NCBI GenBank assembly: GCA_039105265.1
Contig: JAPFFF010000002.1
Location: 5,208,001-5,272,000 of the forward strand
DNA length: 64,000 bases
Direction: 5' to 3'
Origin: Tritrichomonas musculus
Lineage: Eukaryota > Parabasalia > Tritrichomonadida > Tritrichomonadidae
Part shown: positions 37,084 through 46,500 of the stretch, piece by piece
How positions within the stretch are numbered: position 1 is the stretch's first letter
Layout: each line of letters starts with the position of its first letter
Program-made: the position numbers and the translations under genes
The notes under the pieces: model-generated
Database searches by the model: none
What the model saw: only the letters and a program-made list of their open reading frames with translations
What the model was told of the DNA's origin: nothing

Positions 37084-39108
37084 ATGAAGATCAATTTTGA
37101 AGTTGCAGACCCAAAATTTTCTGGAAATTTTGATATTAATATAGAAGAATGCAAAGTAGTAGAAGATTTCAAAAGTTTGTTTGCTAATAGCCTTCATCTT
37201 AATTTTAATCAATTTACAATCACTAATCTTCCAAGCCAACTCAATTTAATAAATGAAAAATATATATTTAAATTGGAAATTACTAATCGTTGTAACAATA
37301 TTACATTTCATTTTCCAAATGGAAAAAAATATAATATTCCAAATTGCTATCAAATGTCGCTGAGTGAAGTTATTGCTTATTTCCAAAATTTTGATATTTA
37401 TTACTCAAATCAATACATCAAAAACAATTTATCAATTCTTATTTCAGGCAAAGAAATCTTGAAAATAGACAAGCCTTTTTTTGCCGTTTCAGAAGGATCA
37501 AAAGTTGAAGTCAAGCATAGAGGCAAAACAATCGAACTTGAATATGAAGATAAACTATTCATACTAGAAGAAGATGAAAGAGCCAATTTTGCATATCAAC
37601 TTTTTTATGACTCATTTCACTCTGCAATTCGATTTAATTTAATTTCAATTCAAAAAGAAGAATCAAATGAGAAAATTCGAAGTAATTACAAGCTCAAAAG
37701 CGATGAGAATTACAACATAAAGATTGAACATGTGTTTAAATTCAGAAATATTACTGATCAGAAAGAGCAAATAAAGTTCAACTTGAGTTACTTGGCAACC
37801 GTTTCTGAGGCAAAACAAAAATTGTCTGAATATTTCATTGAAGCCAAAAAAATAGAGCCAGAAGACATCCTGATCTACAACTGTAATCAAAAAACAATTG
37901 CAGAGTGTGGAATGCAATTAAAAGATATAAGAAACTTCAATGAATGCATCTATTTCAGCGCCAATCTGAAAAACGTAGATCAAACCCATTCAATAAAATT
38001 TGAAAGCAAGAATAATGAACCAAAAAACACTGAAGTCCAGGGCAATTCATCAATAAAGACTGAAACCCAGGAAAATGCATCCAAAAGCACTGAAAATCAA
38101 GAAAAATCATCTGGAAACAATGAAAATTTGAAAAATGCATCAAAAAACACCGAAAAACAGGGAAAGTCATCGAGAAACATTGAAAGCCAGGCAAACGCAT
38201 CAAAAAGTACTGCAAATCGAGAAAAACTATCGGGAAACAATAAAAGCCTGGAAAATACATCAGAAAACACTGAAGTCCAGGGTAAATCATCAATAAAGAC
38301 TGAAACCCAGGAAAATGCATCAAAAAGCGCTGAAAATCAAGAAAAATCATCGGGAAGCAATGGAAGCACATTGATAGACACCGAAAACCAGGAAAAGTCA
38401 TCAAAAGACACTGCAATTCAAGAAAAATCAACGGGAAGCACTGAAAACAAGGGAGATGTGGATTCAGATTTACAACAAACAAAAAATGACTTATTTAGTG
38501 CTTCATCCAGAAAATTAAAAGCAAGTAACAATTCGGAAGAATCGAATGAGCAAGAAAATCAGGAGCAAAAGCAAACTAATCAAAAATCAAATGCAAATAA
38601 AAAAATCAAGCGAAGAATCAAAAGCTATATGCCAAAAAAAGTTCCTGTCGATTTCTCACTCTCAACAGAAAAAGTCTACATCAATAGATCAAAATCACGG
38701 CAGAAGCAAGCAAATTCAAAAGAAACAAAATCAAGTCTAGAAAAATTACCAGAGTCACCAGCGGGTGATGATCCACTCATCGCATACAAATACCAGACAA
38801 ACAGGAGCGATGACATATGTGAAGTCAAATTGAGAGAGAGTGGAAAAGTGGGAGAAATGAAGGAATTGATTAGCAAAAAGAACGATGTTCCAAACATCAA
38901 CAACATCAAAATCCTTTTCGCAGGCAAAAATCTTGTTGATGATCTTGTTGTTTCAGATCTTGAAGTTGGAGAAGCGACATTATTTGTTTACATTCGATCA
39001 GAAGAAGACATCTTCCTGATGACAGCCAATGCACTCAAAGTTCATCCTAACAACTCAGGTGACGAATATGAATATGAATACCAATATGAAGAGGATGAAG
39101 AAGACTAA
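37084..39108 (+). CDS. Ubiquitin-like-domain protein with 10-residue repeats, paralogue 3
   Basis: A 674-residue protein, the shortest of the three. ATG 37084 is chosen because MKINFEVADPKFSG aligns with the starts of the other two (MNITYEVIDPSFSS), and an initiator-like TCATT precedes it. The N-terminal unit (~1-300) has ITNRCNNITFHFPNGKKY and KPFFAVSEGSKVEVKHRGKT nearly as in paralogue 2. Residues ~315-460 are 10-residue repeats of the ETQENASKST type. A KSYMPKKVP motif near residue 515 is followed by the C-terminal ubiquitin-like domain (~562-660) and acidic, tyrosine-rich tail, almost identical in DNA to paralogue 1. Function unknown; the gene seems a hybrid of a paralogue 2-type front and a paralogue 1-type end. 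Confidence 0.78.
   Translation: MKINFEVADPKFSGNFDINIEECKVVEDFKSLFANSLHLNFNQFTITNLPSQLNLINEKYIFKLEITNRCNNITFHFPNGKKYNIPNCYQMSLSEVIAYFQNFDIYYSNQYIKNNLSILISGKEILKIDKPFFAVSEGSKVEVKHRGKTIELEYEDKLFILEEDERANFAYQLFYDSFHSAIRFNLISIQKEESNEKIRSNYKLKSDENYNIKIEHVFKFRNITDQKEQIKFNLSYLATVSEAKQKLSEYFIEAKKIEPEDILIYNCNQKTIAECGMQLKDIRNFNECIYFSANLKNVDQTHSIKFESKNNEPKNTEVQGNSSIKTETQENASKSTENQEKSSGNNENLKNASKNTEKQGKSSRNIESQANASKSTANREKLSGNNKSLENTSENTEVQGKSSIKTETQENASKSAENQEKSSGSNGSTLIDTENQEKSSKDTAIQEKSTGSTENKGDVDSDLQQTKNDLFSASSRKLKASNNSEESNEQENQEQKQTNQKSNANKKIKRRIKSYMPKKVPVDFSLSTEKVYINRSKSRQKQANSKETKSSLEKLPESPAGDDPLIAYKYQTNRSDDICEVKLRESGKVGEMKELISKKNDVPNINNIKILFAGKNLVDDLVVSDLEVGEATLFVYIRSEEDIFLMTANALKVHPNNSGDEYEYEYQYEEDEED
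38030..38460 (+). repeat. 30-bp minisatellite in paralogue 3 with 240-bp higher-order copy
   Basis: Ten-residue units such as ENQEKSSGNN, ENLKNASKNT, EKQGKSSRNI and ESQANASKST follow one another in frame. The same three-unit phrase starting EVQG(N/K)SSIKT recurs exactly 240 bases later (ends of its first motif at 38,040 and 38,280), so a block of eight units was duplicated. It encodes a polar, probably disordered spacer. Confidence 0.85.
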
Positions 39109-39312
39109 TAAAACTCAACTTTATTTTAATTGAAATTGAATGAAGTCTTTCAATTTCATTTGATTATTACTTAATTATTTAAACATAAAGAAGACAATTT
39201 TCTTTTCTCTTTTTTATACAAATATTATTGAAGTATAAATACTGCTTCGTGAATAAAAAAAAACTTTTTTGAAATTAAGATTTTTATTAAAAATTCAATG
39301 AATCAAATCATG

Positions 39313-42300
39313 TTATTTATTTCTTAACATTTTATAATAACGATTTGCTTCTGCTTTGTTGGTTTCCACTCCTCTACCAACTTCTAAATTGCACGCATAA
39401 TTGAAAATAGCATCGATATGGCCTTTATCTGCAGCTATTTTATAATAACGGTTAGCTTCTGGATAATTAGTGGGAACGCCCAAGCCGTATTGATTAAAAT
39501 GGCCACACTTGTATATTGCATTAATATCGCCTTTGTCAGCTGCCATTTTATAATATTTATAAGCTTCAGCTAAATTAACAGCTACACCATTACCGTCTTT
39601 TAAATTGGATGCATAAATACACATTGCATCTCTTTGTCCTTTATCTGCTGCCATTTTATAATAGCGATTTGCTTCAGCCAAATTCACAGGAATTCCTTTC
39701 CCATTTCGTAAATTCTCAGCAAAATAAAACATTGCATTTTCATTGTCTCCATCAGCTGATAATTTATAAAAATGATTTGCTCTCCTTATGTCAACTGAAC
39801 ATCCTAGTCCATTCTGTAAATTATATGCATAATAATACATTGCATTGACATGTCCTTTATTTGCCATATTTTTAAAAATGTTATTGGCTTTGGTATAGTT
39901 TGCATGAACACCAAAACCATAATAAAACATTGAGCCATAATAAAAGTTTGCTTCATCATATCCATTATCTGCTGCAATTTTATAATATCTAAGAGCCTCT
40001 TGATAATCAACAGGTATTCCATCGCCTATTTCAAATCTTACGCCGATTTCTGTAAGTTCTCTCATTATATTTTCATTTCCAGTGATTCTTGTTAGTGAAT
40101 TGCAATCTGCGAAACTAAATTGTCCTATTTTACAGTTAGTGGAGTGAAAAATGACATGTGCTAATGAAATGCATCCTTTAAAAGCACTGTTTGCGATTGA
40201 AATCACAGAAGATGGAATTATGATTTCAGTCAATGAAGTGCAATTTTCAAATGCGCAATTTTTAATTGATTTAACAGTAACTGGGATTCTAATATGAGTC
40301 AGCAATGTACAATCTTTAAAAATGCCATATTCAATTATTGTTATTGAAATAGGAATTGATATACTTCTTAAAGATGTGCACTTTTCAAATGTACAATATT
40401 CAATTGATTTAACAGAAGGTAGAATTATTATTTCTGTCAAAGAAGTGCATTCTTTGAATGTTCCATATTTGATTTTGTTTATTGATGATGGAATTGAGAT
40501 CCTTCTCAATGAAGTGCACTTTTCAAAAGCACTGAATTCAATGCATTTTACAGAAGATGGAATTATTATGTTAGATAGAGAAGTGCATTCCATAAATGCA
40601 CATTTTCCAATCAATGTCACTGAAAGAGGAATCAAAATTTCAGTTAGAGAAGAGCAACTTTTGAAAGCATCGGTAGGTATTGTTGTTATTGAAGATGCAA
40701 TTGTTACTTTTTGTAATTTAGAAAACTCACAAAATGCACCATCAATAATACTATTTACAGATGAATCAATGGTTATCTCATTAACAAAAGAATCTGGTCC
40801 CATTACATTTTCAATCATTTTTATTCCAGAAATTTTTAAATGGTAGTAAATTTCTGGTATTAATTGTTTAATAGTTTCGATTTTATTATGAATTGCAGCA
40901 TAATTTTTATAAGTATAATCAAGTGTAATATTAATAGAATTGAAAGTTTTGAGAATGTCAATAAAAACTGGAGAATCAAGTGAATGATTCATCAACAACA
41001 TTTGAAGGACATTTGTCTTTAAATTACATTTCTCTTCTGTTTCATTACTCTTACAAATTTGCATAATCAAGAATTTTTGTGTTTCTGCAGGAAGTCTATT
41101 AAAACCATCAACTTCATTTAATTTATAATAAACTTTTAGGAATTTTTCACTGTTTTTATTTCCATGACTACTAGAGTCATTCAAATAATAAATAGCTTTT
41201 TCAATATTTTCTTGATTTGTTCCAAAAATCCCACTTTTTTGGCAAAAAAGCATTTTGGCATATTCATACTTTGAATTAATGTTGCCTTCTTTTGATGCTT
41301 TGGCAAAATATTTCATTGAATCAGCATAATATTTTTGCTTTTTCAAAACTAAACCATATAAAAAGTGGACCATTGAATCATCCTCTTTCAGGTGTTTAAA
41401 AAGGAGTCTCTTAGCACTCTCAATATCTTGAGGTATAATGTCACCTTTAATAAGCATATTTGAATAATATAAAACAGATTTTAAGCATCCGCAAGCAATT
41501 GATTCTTTAAGATATTTCAATCCAATTTCAATGTTTTTTGGAAATGATTCTTTTCCTTCAATTAAATATTTGCCAACAGTGAGTTGTGTCTCAGGATCAG
41601 TTAAAGCTTGAGTGACAAGATCTTGATTACTTTTATCAAGTCTGTCAAATATTTGAACAGGACAAATGATCTTTGATTTGTATTCTTTTTTAAATAAACT
41701 AAAGAAATTTGAAAATGAATTTTTCTTTGTTAATTCAACTTTTTTTAAAGACTTCATTTTTCTCAATGCCAAATATTTTTCAATATTTATGACTTGATTC
41801 CCTTCTCTAAAGCTTTTTTCAGAATTCTTAATATCTTCAATGTATTGTAAATAAATTTCATAATCATCATCATCATATAAGAAATCTCTATTGTTTTCAA
41901 GATTTTCAACAATTTCATCAAAAGTTGGTCTTTCATTTGGATCATCCTTCCAGCATTCTTCGATTAAACTTTTATAACATTCCGGTATTTCATATAAAAA
42001 CTTTGGTCTTTCACCATTTGGAACCTTTTGCATTATTTCAAATTGTGATAAGTTTTTAAATGGAATTTCATTTGTAATTATTTCATAAACAATGATTCCA
42101 AATGCATAAACATCAGATTTTTTTGAATAATCATTATCTCGAAATATTTCAGGCGCAATGTATTGACATGTTCCTTTTAAACCATTTGTTGATTGGAGTG
42201 ACAAAGAATCAGCATTTGAATGAATTATTTTTGAAAAGCCAAAGTCAGCAACTCGTGGTAAATAATTATCATCTTCTAAAATATTTAAGGTTTTTAGGTC

Positions 42301-42717
42301 TCGATGGATTACATTATTTGAATGTAGAAATTGCATCGCTGATGCTATTCCATATATATTAATTAATTTTTGTTTTTCATCCCAATCGTGTGGCGCATCT
42401 CCAAGTCTTTCTTTTCCAAGAGTATAAAATAAGGAATTATTTTTTAAATACTCCATAACAATGACTGGGTTTGGCTGATTATTAAAATCTGTTTGACTAT
42501 ATCCGACAAATTTTACTATAGAGGGATGAGATAGTTTAAAATGGTTATTTACTTCACGCTCTATATTTAATATTCCAGATGAACTTTCGTAAGATTGCCG
42601 GTAAATTAATTTTGCTGCAAATATTTCACCAGTATTTTTTTCTTTTATTTTATAAACTTTACCAAAACTGCCTTCATCAATTTTTTGTACTTTCTGATAA
42701 TTATTGAGATCTATCAT
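39313..42717 (-). CDS. Protein kinase fused to Sel1 and BspA-type leucine-rich repeats
   Basis: A 1134-residue protein. An N-terminal tyrosine-kinase-like (TKL) Ser/Thr kinase (~8-275) has IDEGSFGKVYKIK, AAKLI, HRDLKTLNIL, VADFGFSK, the APE of TCQYIAPEIF and ECWKDDPNERPTFDEIVENL; all key residues are present. Next come Sel1/TPR-like repeats (~360-540: AKRLLFKHLKEDDSMVHFLYG, ASKEGNINSKYEYAKML), BspA-type leucine-rich repeats (~650-890) of the CTSL..I.IPSSV..I...AF..C form, then a second Sel1 block (~905-1130) of GDGIPVDYQEALRYYKIAAD units. Trichomonads have many such genes. Likely a signalling kinase with adaptor repeats; substrate unknown. Start: the only ATG before MIDLNNYQK. Confidence 0.92.
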   Translation of the reverse strand: MIDLNNYQKVQKIDEGSFGKVYKIKEKNTGEIFAAKLIYRQSYESSSGILNIEREVNNHFKLSHPSIVKFVGYSQTDFNNQPNPVIVMEYLKNNSLFYTLGKERLGDAPHDWDEKQKLINIYGIASAMQFLHSNNVIHRDLKTLNILEDDNYLPRVADFGFSKIIHSNADSLSLQSTNGLKGTCQYIAPEIFRDNDYSKKSDVYAFGIIVYEIITNEIPFKNLSQFEIMQKVPNGERPKFLYEIPECYKSLIEECWKDDPNERPTFDEIVENLENNRDFLYDDDDYEIYLQYIEDIKNSEKSFREGNQVINIEKYLALRKMKSLKKVELTKKNSFSNFFSLFKKEYKSKIICPVQIFDRLDKSNQDLVTQALTDPETQLTVGKYLIEGKESFPKNIEIGLKYLKESIACGCLKSVLYYSNMLIKGDIIPQDIESAKRLLFKHLKEDDSMVHFLYGLVLKKQKYYADSMKYFAKASKEGNINSKYEYAKMLFCQKSGIFGTNQENIEKAIYYLNDSSSHGNKNSEKFLKVYYKLNEVDGFNRLPAETQKFLIMQICKSNETEEKCNLKTNVLQMLLMNHSLDSPVFIDILKTFNSINITLDYTYKNYAAIHNKIETIKQLIPEIYYHLKISGIKMIENVMGPDSFVNEITIDSSVNSIIDGAFCEFSKLQKVTIASSITTIPTDAFKSCSSLTEILIPLSVTLIGKCAFMECTSLSNIIIPSSVKCIEFSAFEKCTSLRRISIPSSINKIKYGTFKECTSLTEIIILPSVKSIEYCTFEKCTSLRSISIPISITIIEYGIFKDCTLLTHIRIPVTVKSIKNCAFENCTSLTEIIIPSSVISIANSAFKGCISLAHVIFHSTNCKIGQFSFADCNSLTRITGNENIMRELTEIGVRFEIGDGIPVDYQEALRYYKIAADNGYDEANFYYGSMFYYGFGVHANYTKANNIFKNMANKGHVNAMYYYAYNLQNGLGCSVDIRRANHFYKLSADGDNENAMFYFAENLRNGKGIPVNLAEANRYYKMAADKGQRDAMCIYASNLKDGNGVAVNLAEAYKYYKMAADKGDINAIYKCGHFNQYGLGVPTNYPEANRYYKIAADKGHIDAIFNYACNLEVGRGVETNKAEANRYYKMLRNK

Positions 42718-43351
42718 GATAAGTTTTTAGTTTAATATTAAACTAAATAAACTATGTTTTTTAAATTTACACGTTTCATTCAATTTAAAAGGATAATATC
42801 TTATTAAATAAATAATTATATATTTTATATTTGATTTACAAGATATATATATTAATATATAAAATATATATATAATAAAATAAATTTTATATTATTTTAT
42901 AATTGAGATATATCCAAAAATAATCCTATCGGACGTGAAAATTTCCGAATTGAGTTTATATTTAACCGTTTTTTTTTTTTTTTTAAAAGGTATAGTTTTG
43001 ACTATATATTTAAATTCAGATAAAAACAGAATATAGAAATGAGTGGTATTAGTTAAATTACCCCTTTATTTTATATAATTTTAATAAATATATTTGTTAT
43101 ATATAATGTTTAAATTATTTTATATTTTTATTTTTTTTATTAACAACAAATTAAAAATATAAAAGCATTTTTCATTTTTTAAATATCCATTTTAAGTATT
43201 CAATTTTATATGGTTAAAAAAAATTTGGAAAATCAAAAGTTACATATTATAAAAAAATTATTTTAAGATAAAAATGGTAAATGTTTTTAAAAAACTTTTT
43301 TGAATAAAAAATAGATCATAAGTTACATGATTTTTTTCTTAGTGCAAGAAA
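42718..43351. other. AT-rich spacer upstream of kinase and tRNA
   Basis: Contains AT-dinucleotide stretches (42,838-42,905), a T run at about 42,971-42,984 and further poly-A/T. No gene was seen. It holds the 5' flanks of both the minus-strand kinase gene and the tRNA. Confidence 0.6.
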
Positions 43352-43423
43352 GGGTGATTGGTCTAGTGGTATGATTCTCGCTTTGGGTGCGAGAGGTCTC
43401 GGGTTCAATTCCCGAATCGCCCC
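43352..43423 (+). tRNA. tRNA-Pro (anticodon TGG)
   Basis: A 72-base intronless cloverleaf. The acceptor GGGTGAT pairs with ATCGCCC (one G-T). The anticodon stem CTCGC/GCGAG encloses loop TTTGGGT, giving anticodon TGG (reads CCA, proline). The T-loop GGTTCAATTCC is the B box and TGGTCTAGTGG the A box. The discriminator is C, as usual for eukaryotic tRNA-Pro, and a T run follows as pol III terminator. CCA is not encoded. Confidence 0.95.
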
Positions 43424-43537
43424 TGATTTTTTTTTACAATTATTTTATTATATCGATATATCGAAAAATTAAATATAATTTTATAAAGCATCATTTATTA
43501 TTTAAATACAATAATATTTTTTTTTCTAATATACATT

Positions 43538-46500
43538 TCATGATTTTAATTGGTTACCAGAAGATGATCCACCACTCTCGTTTTCAGTGCAATGACTACT
43601 TTGTGAATCCATTTGTGCACTAAATGATCTTTCATTTGGACAAACTTCTATAGAATATATTAAATTCGATCCACAAATTTGATCTTCGACAGCTCTTTCA
43701 TTGAACATATAGTCATTCATCATTATATATTCATAAGTTTTTCTAGAAACGCAAATATTTCCCACCAAGCAAGCATTTTCAAGCACTTTTATAGCACGGT
43801 CAATTAATTCACCTGAAATGACAACTTTTTGAACGTCATTGCCTGACCAACCAACTTGGAAAGAACCTGCTGTTTCAATAACAGCGAATATGTTTCCATT
43901 CATTTGAAGATTCAGCATGTAAGTTGAAGAAGGGGTTGAATTTATGATAATATTTGCGAATTCATTAAAAATGCAAAAAACGTAATTCAAACATTCAATT
44001 GCTAATTCAGCTGGATCGTTTGAACCACAACTTACCACAGAGAAGACTCCATTTTTAGAATCGAGATGATGAAGGAGCCGATAAATTCGAAGTTTTTCGA
44101 AGAGTAATTCATAAAGATTTTGTCTTTGATTTAAAATTCGCGCAGATTGAGATTCGTTTTCAAAAATGTTCTGCAATTTAATGAAGCAAACCGCGCACAT
44201 TTCGAAGCATCCCTCAGCGTACATCTGGATAGTCTTAGGGAACAATAAATTCAACAATTTTTCATTATGTTCTTTAATTGACTTATATTTATGTTGAAGA
44301 TTTCTTTCAGAAGTTTTATCAACAAAAACAAGAGCAATTCGATGCACGAATTGATCATTAATGTTATTGCTGTCTTTATTATCTTTCTTATTTTTTGGTT
44401 TCGTTTCTTTGATTGGAATAAGAGTGACACTGAATGGAATTTTATTTCCATTTCCTTTTTTGCATTTAACTGTTTGAGAGACACTTTTTTGAGTTGAGAA
44501 ATATTTCATTGTATCAATCAAATACAAAACAGATTCATCTTCAATTATCGAAGAAATCGGTTGACCAACAATGAAATTCGCTTCATAACCGAAAACACTA
44601 GAGAATGAATTGTTTACTAACTCAATCATCGTTGATCGATCGATAAAACAAATCGGTAACGATTCTTGAACGAGGAAAGTCGTTTCATTGTTTTCATTCT
44701 CACTTTTAGAAGAAATTTTAATTCCAAAGAAAGCATCCAAAACAGTATCATTTGCCACCAAATCAGGTGGTGGAAGTCTTGAGAAGAAAGTGAAAAGTGT
44801 TTTAAATATATCAATGAATTTTTGATATATTGTGACATTAAACAAGAAAAGAAAAAGAGCAATAATTATTGAAAAAGTTGCAAAAAAATTCATCGCATCA
44901 ATGTGTTTTCGTGACTTTTCTTGAGCTGCTTTAACCAAGATTGTTGAATAGTTACTAACGTCATAATAAACATGACTTAAAACAAAATGAATGTATTGCA
45001 TAAAGCTTTCTGTTTTTAAGATTGTTGGATTTGATATATTTTCATACAACTTGTTAGATAAGTCGATAAAAGTGACAAGTTCTTGTTCTGCCCCTTGACA
45101 AGAAATTATTTCATGAAAAGACTTGTTTTCCATTCCAACACATTTTTCTTGGTTCATTTGATTGTTGATTAAGTCAGCATATTGGCCAGTTATTCCACAA
45201 TCTGTTTCAATTGAAATACTTCCGCATCTTTCATGTGTTGTAATGAATCTTTGAATGGCTGTTTGAAGTCTATTTTTGTATTTTTCTTTAATTGAAGGAA
45301 TAATGTATGCAAATACATTGCATGCCATTACTGAATACAAAACTTCAACAGTCGAAGATGTTTCTACTGAAAATTCATGAACTAAATTTGATATTGATAC
45401 AAATTGTTCACGATAAGTAATTGAAACAAAATAAAAAGCAATAATGACTAACGATAGAATCAAATTAATCACTGATGAAACAATTAAAAAAATATACATA
45501 GTGTGCTTAATTTGATAATGAACATTAATTTCAGTATGATCTTCAATAATACTATTAATATTATTGACATTTGGTGAGACATTAGAACGGTTATTATCAG
45601 GATTATTACTTGTGCTTATTATAACAGGACTTGCAGCTTTTAATTTAACTGTTTTTGGAAAAAATTGTAAAGTATAAACAATTTTATGAAATGCATGCCA
45701 AATGTAACCAAAATCAATCCACATTAAAATGCATGACATAAGAAAATAAAAGCAACTTGAAATGAAAATTGTTCTAGAGAACTGTTCACTTGATATTTTA
45801 ATAAGATATTGATTATTTTGATTGAATGCTTGTGATAATTTATCATAATTACCAAGCATGTTAAAACCAGCATTACAAGAATGATAGAATAAAGTATCAT
45901 TCACCCAAGAATGATCTTCACTATAAGAGATTGTATAGAAATAAGTAAAGAAAGTTACAATTAATGATTGTAAAGCTTCATATGATTCGATTGACTCATC
46001 TCTTGATAAGAAATAAAGATTTGGGATTGAATTGTTATAAAAGATATCTAAAACGGAAGTGTATTCGTTTCTTTGAACGATTTGATTTAAAGTTGAGTTA
46101 TGTAAATAATGTAAAATATTCAATCCTTCTTCAGTAAATTCTCTCATTTGATTTAAATAATCACCTTCTAATGATATCAATGAAGGTGATTGATAACCAT
46201 CAACTCTGTCACTTTTATTAGCATTATGCATGTATATGCAGTCAAATAATTCATCAGGAGTCGGTGCTAAATTAGGATCTGGTAATTGGCCGTATTCTAA
46301 GATAGACAAGATAAAAATTTTTGAAATATGTTGCGAAAGTAATGCTGTATGAGTAATTAGAAACAAGTTATCAATAATATGCTGATAACGGTTAAAAGTA
46401 CTAATTCCAACAATCCAGAAAATAACAATAAATAATAAAGATAAGATTGCAATTACTAGAAAAATAAATATGGAAAGAGGAAAAGCTGAATTTGTTGCTC

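Noticed and set aside
38030-38460. CRISPR-like regular repeats
   Set aside because: The repeats are contiguous 30-base units without spacers, in frame within a eukaryotic gene.
30600-39108. Ubiquitin-type conjugatable C-termini
   Set aside because: The C-terminal ubiquitin-like domains end in long acidic tails with no diglycine, so they are not obvious modifiers.
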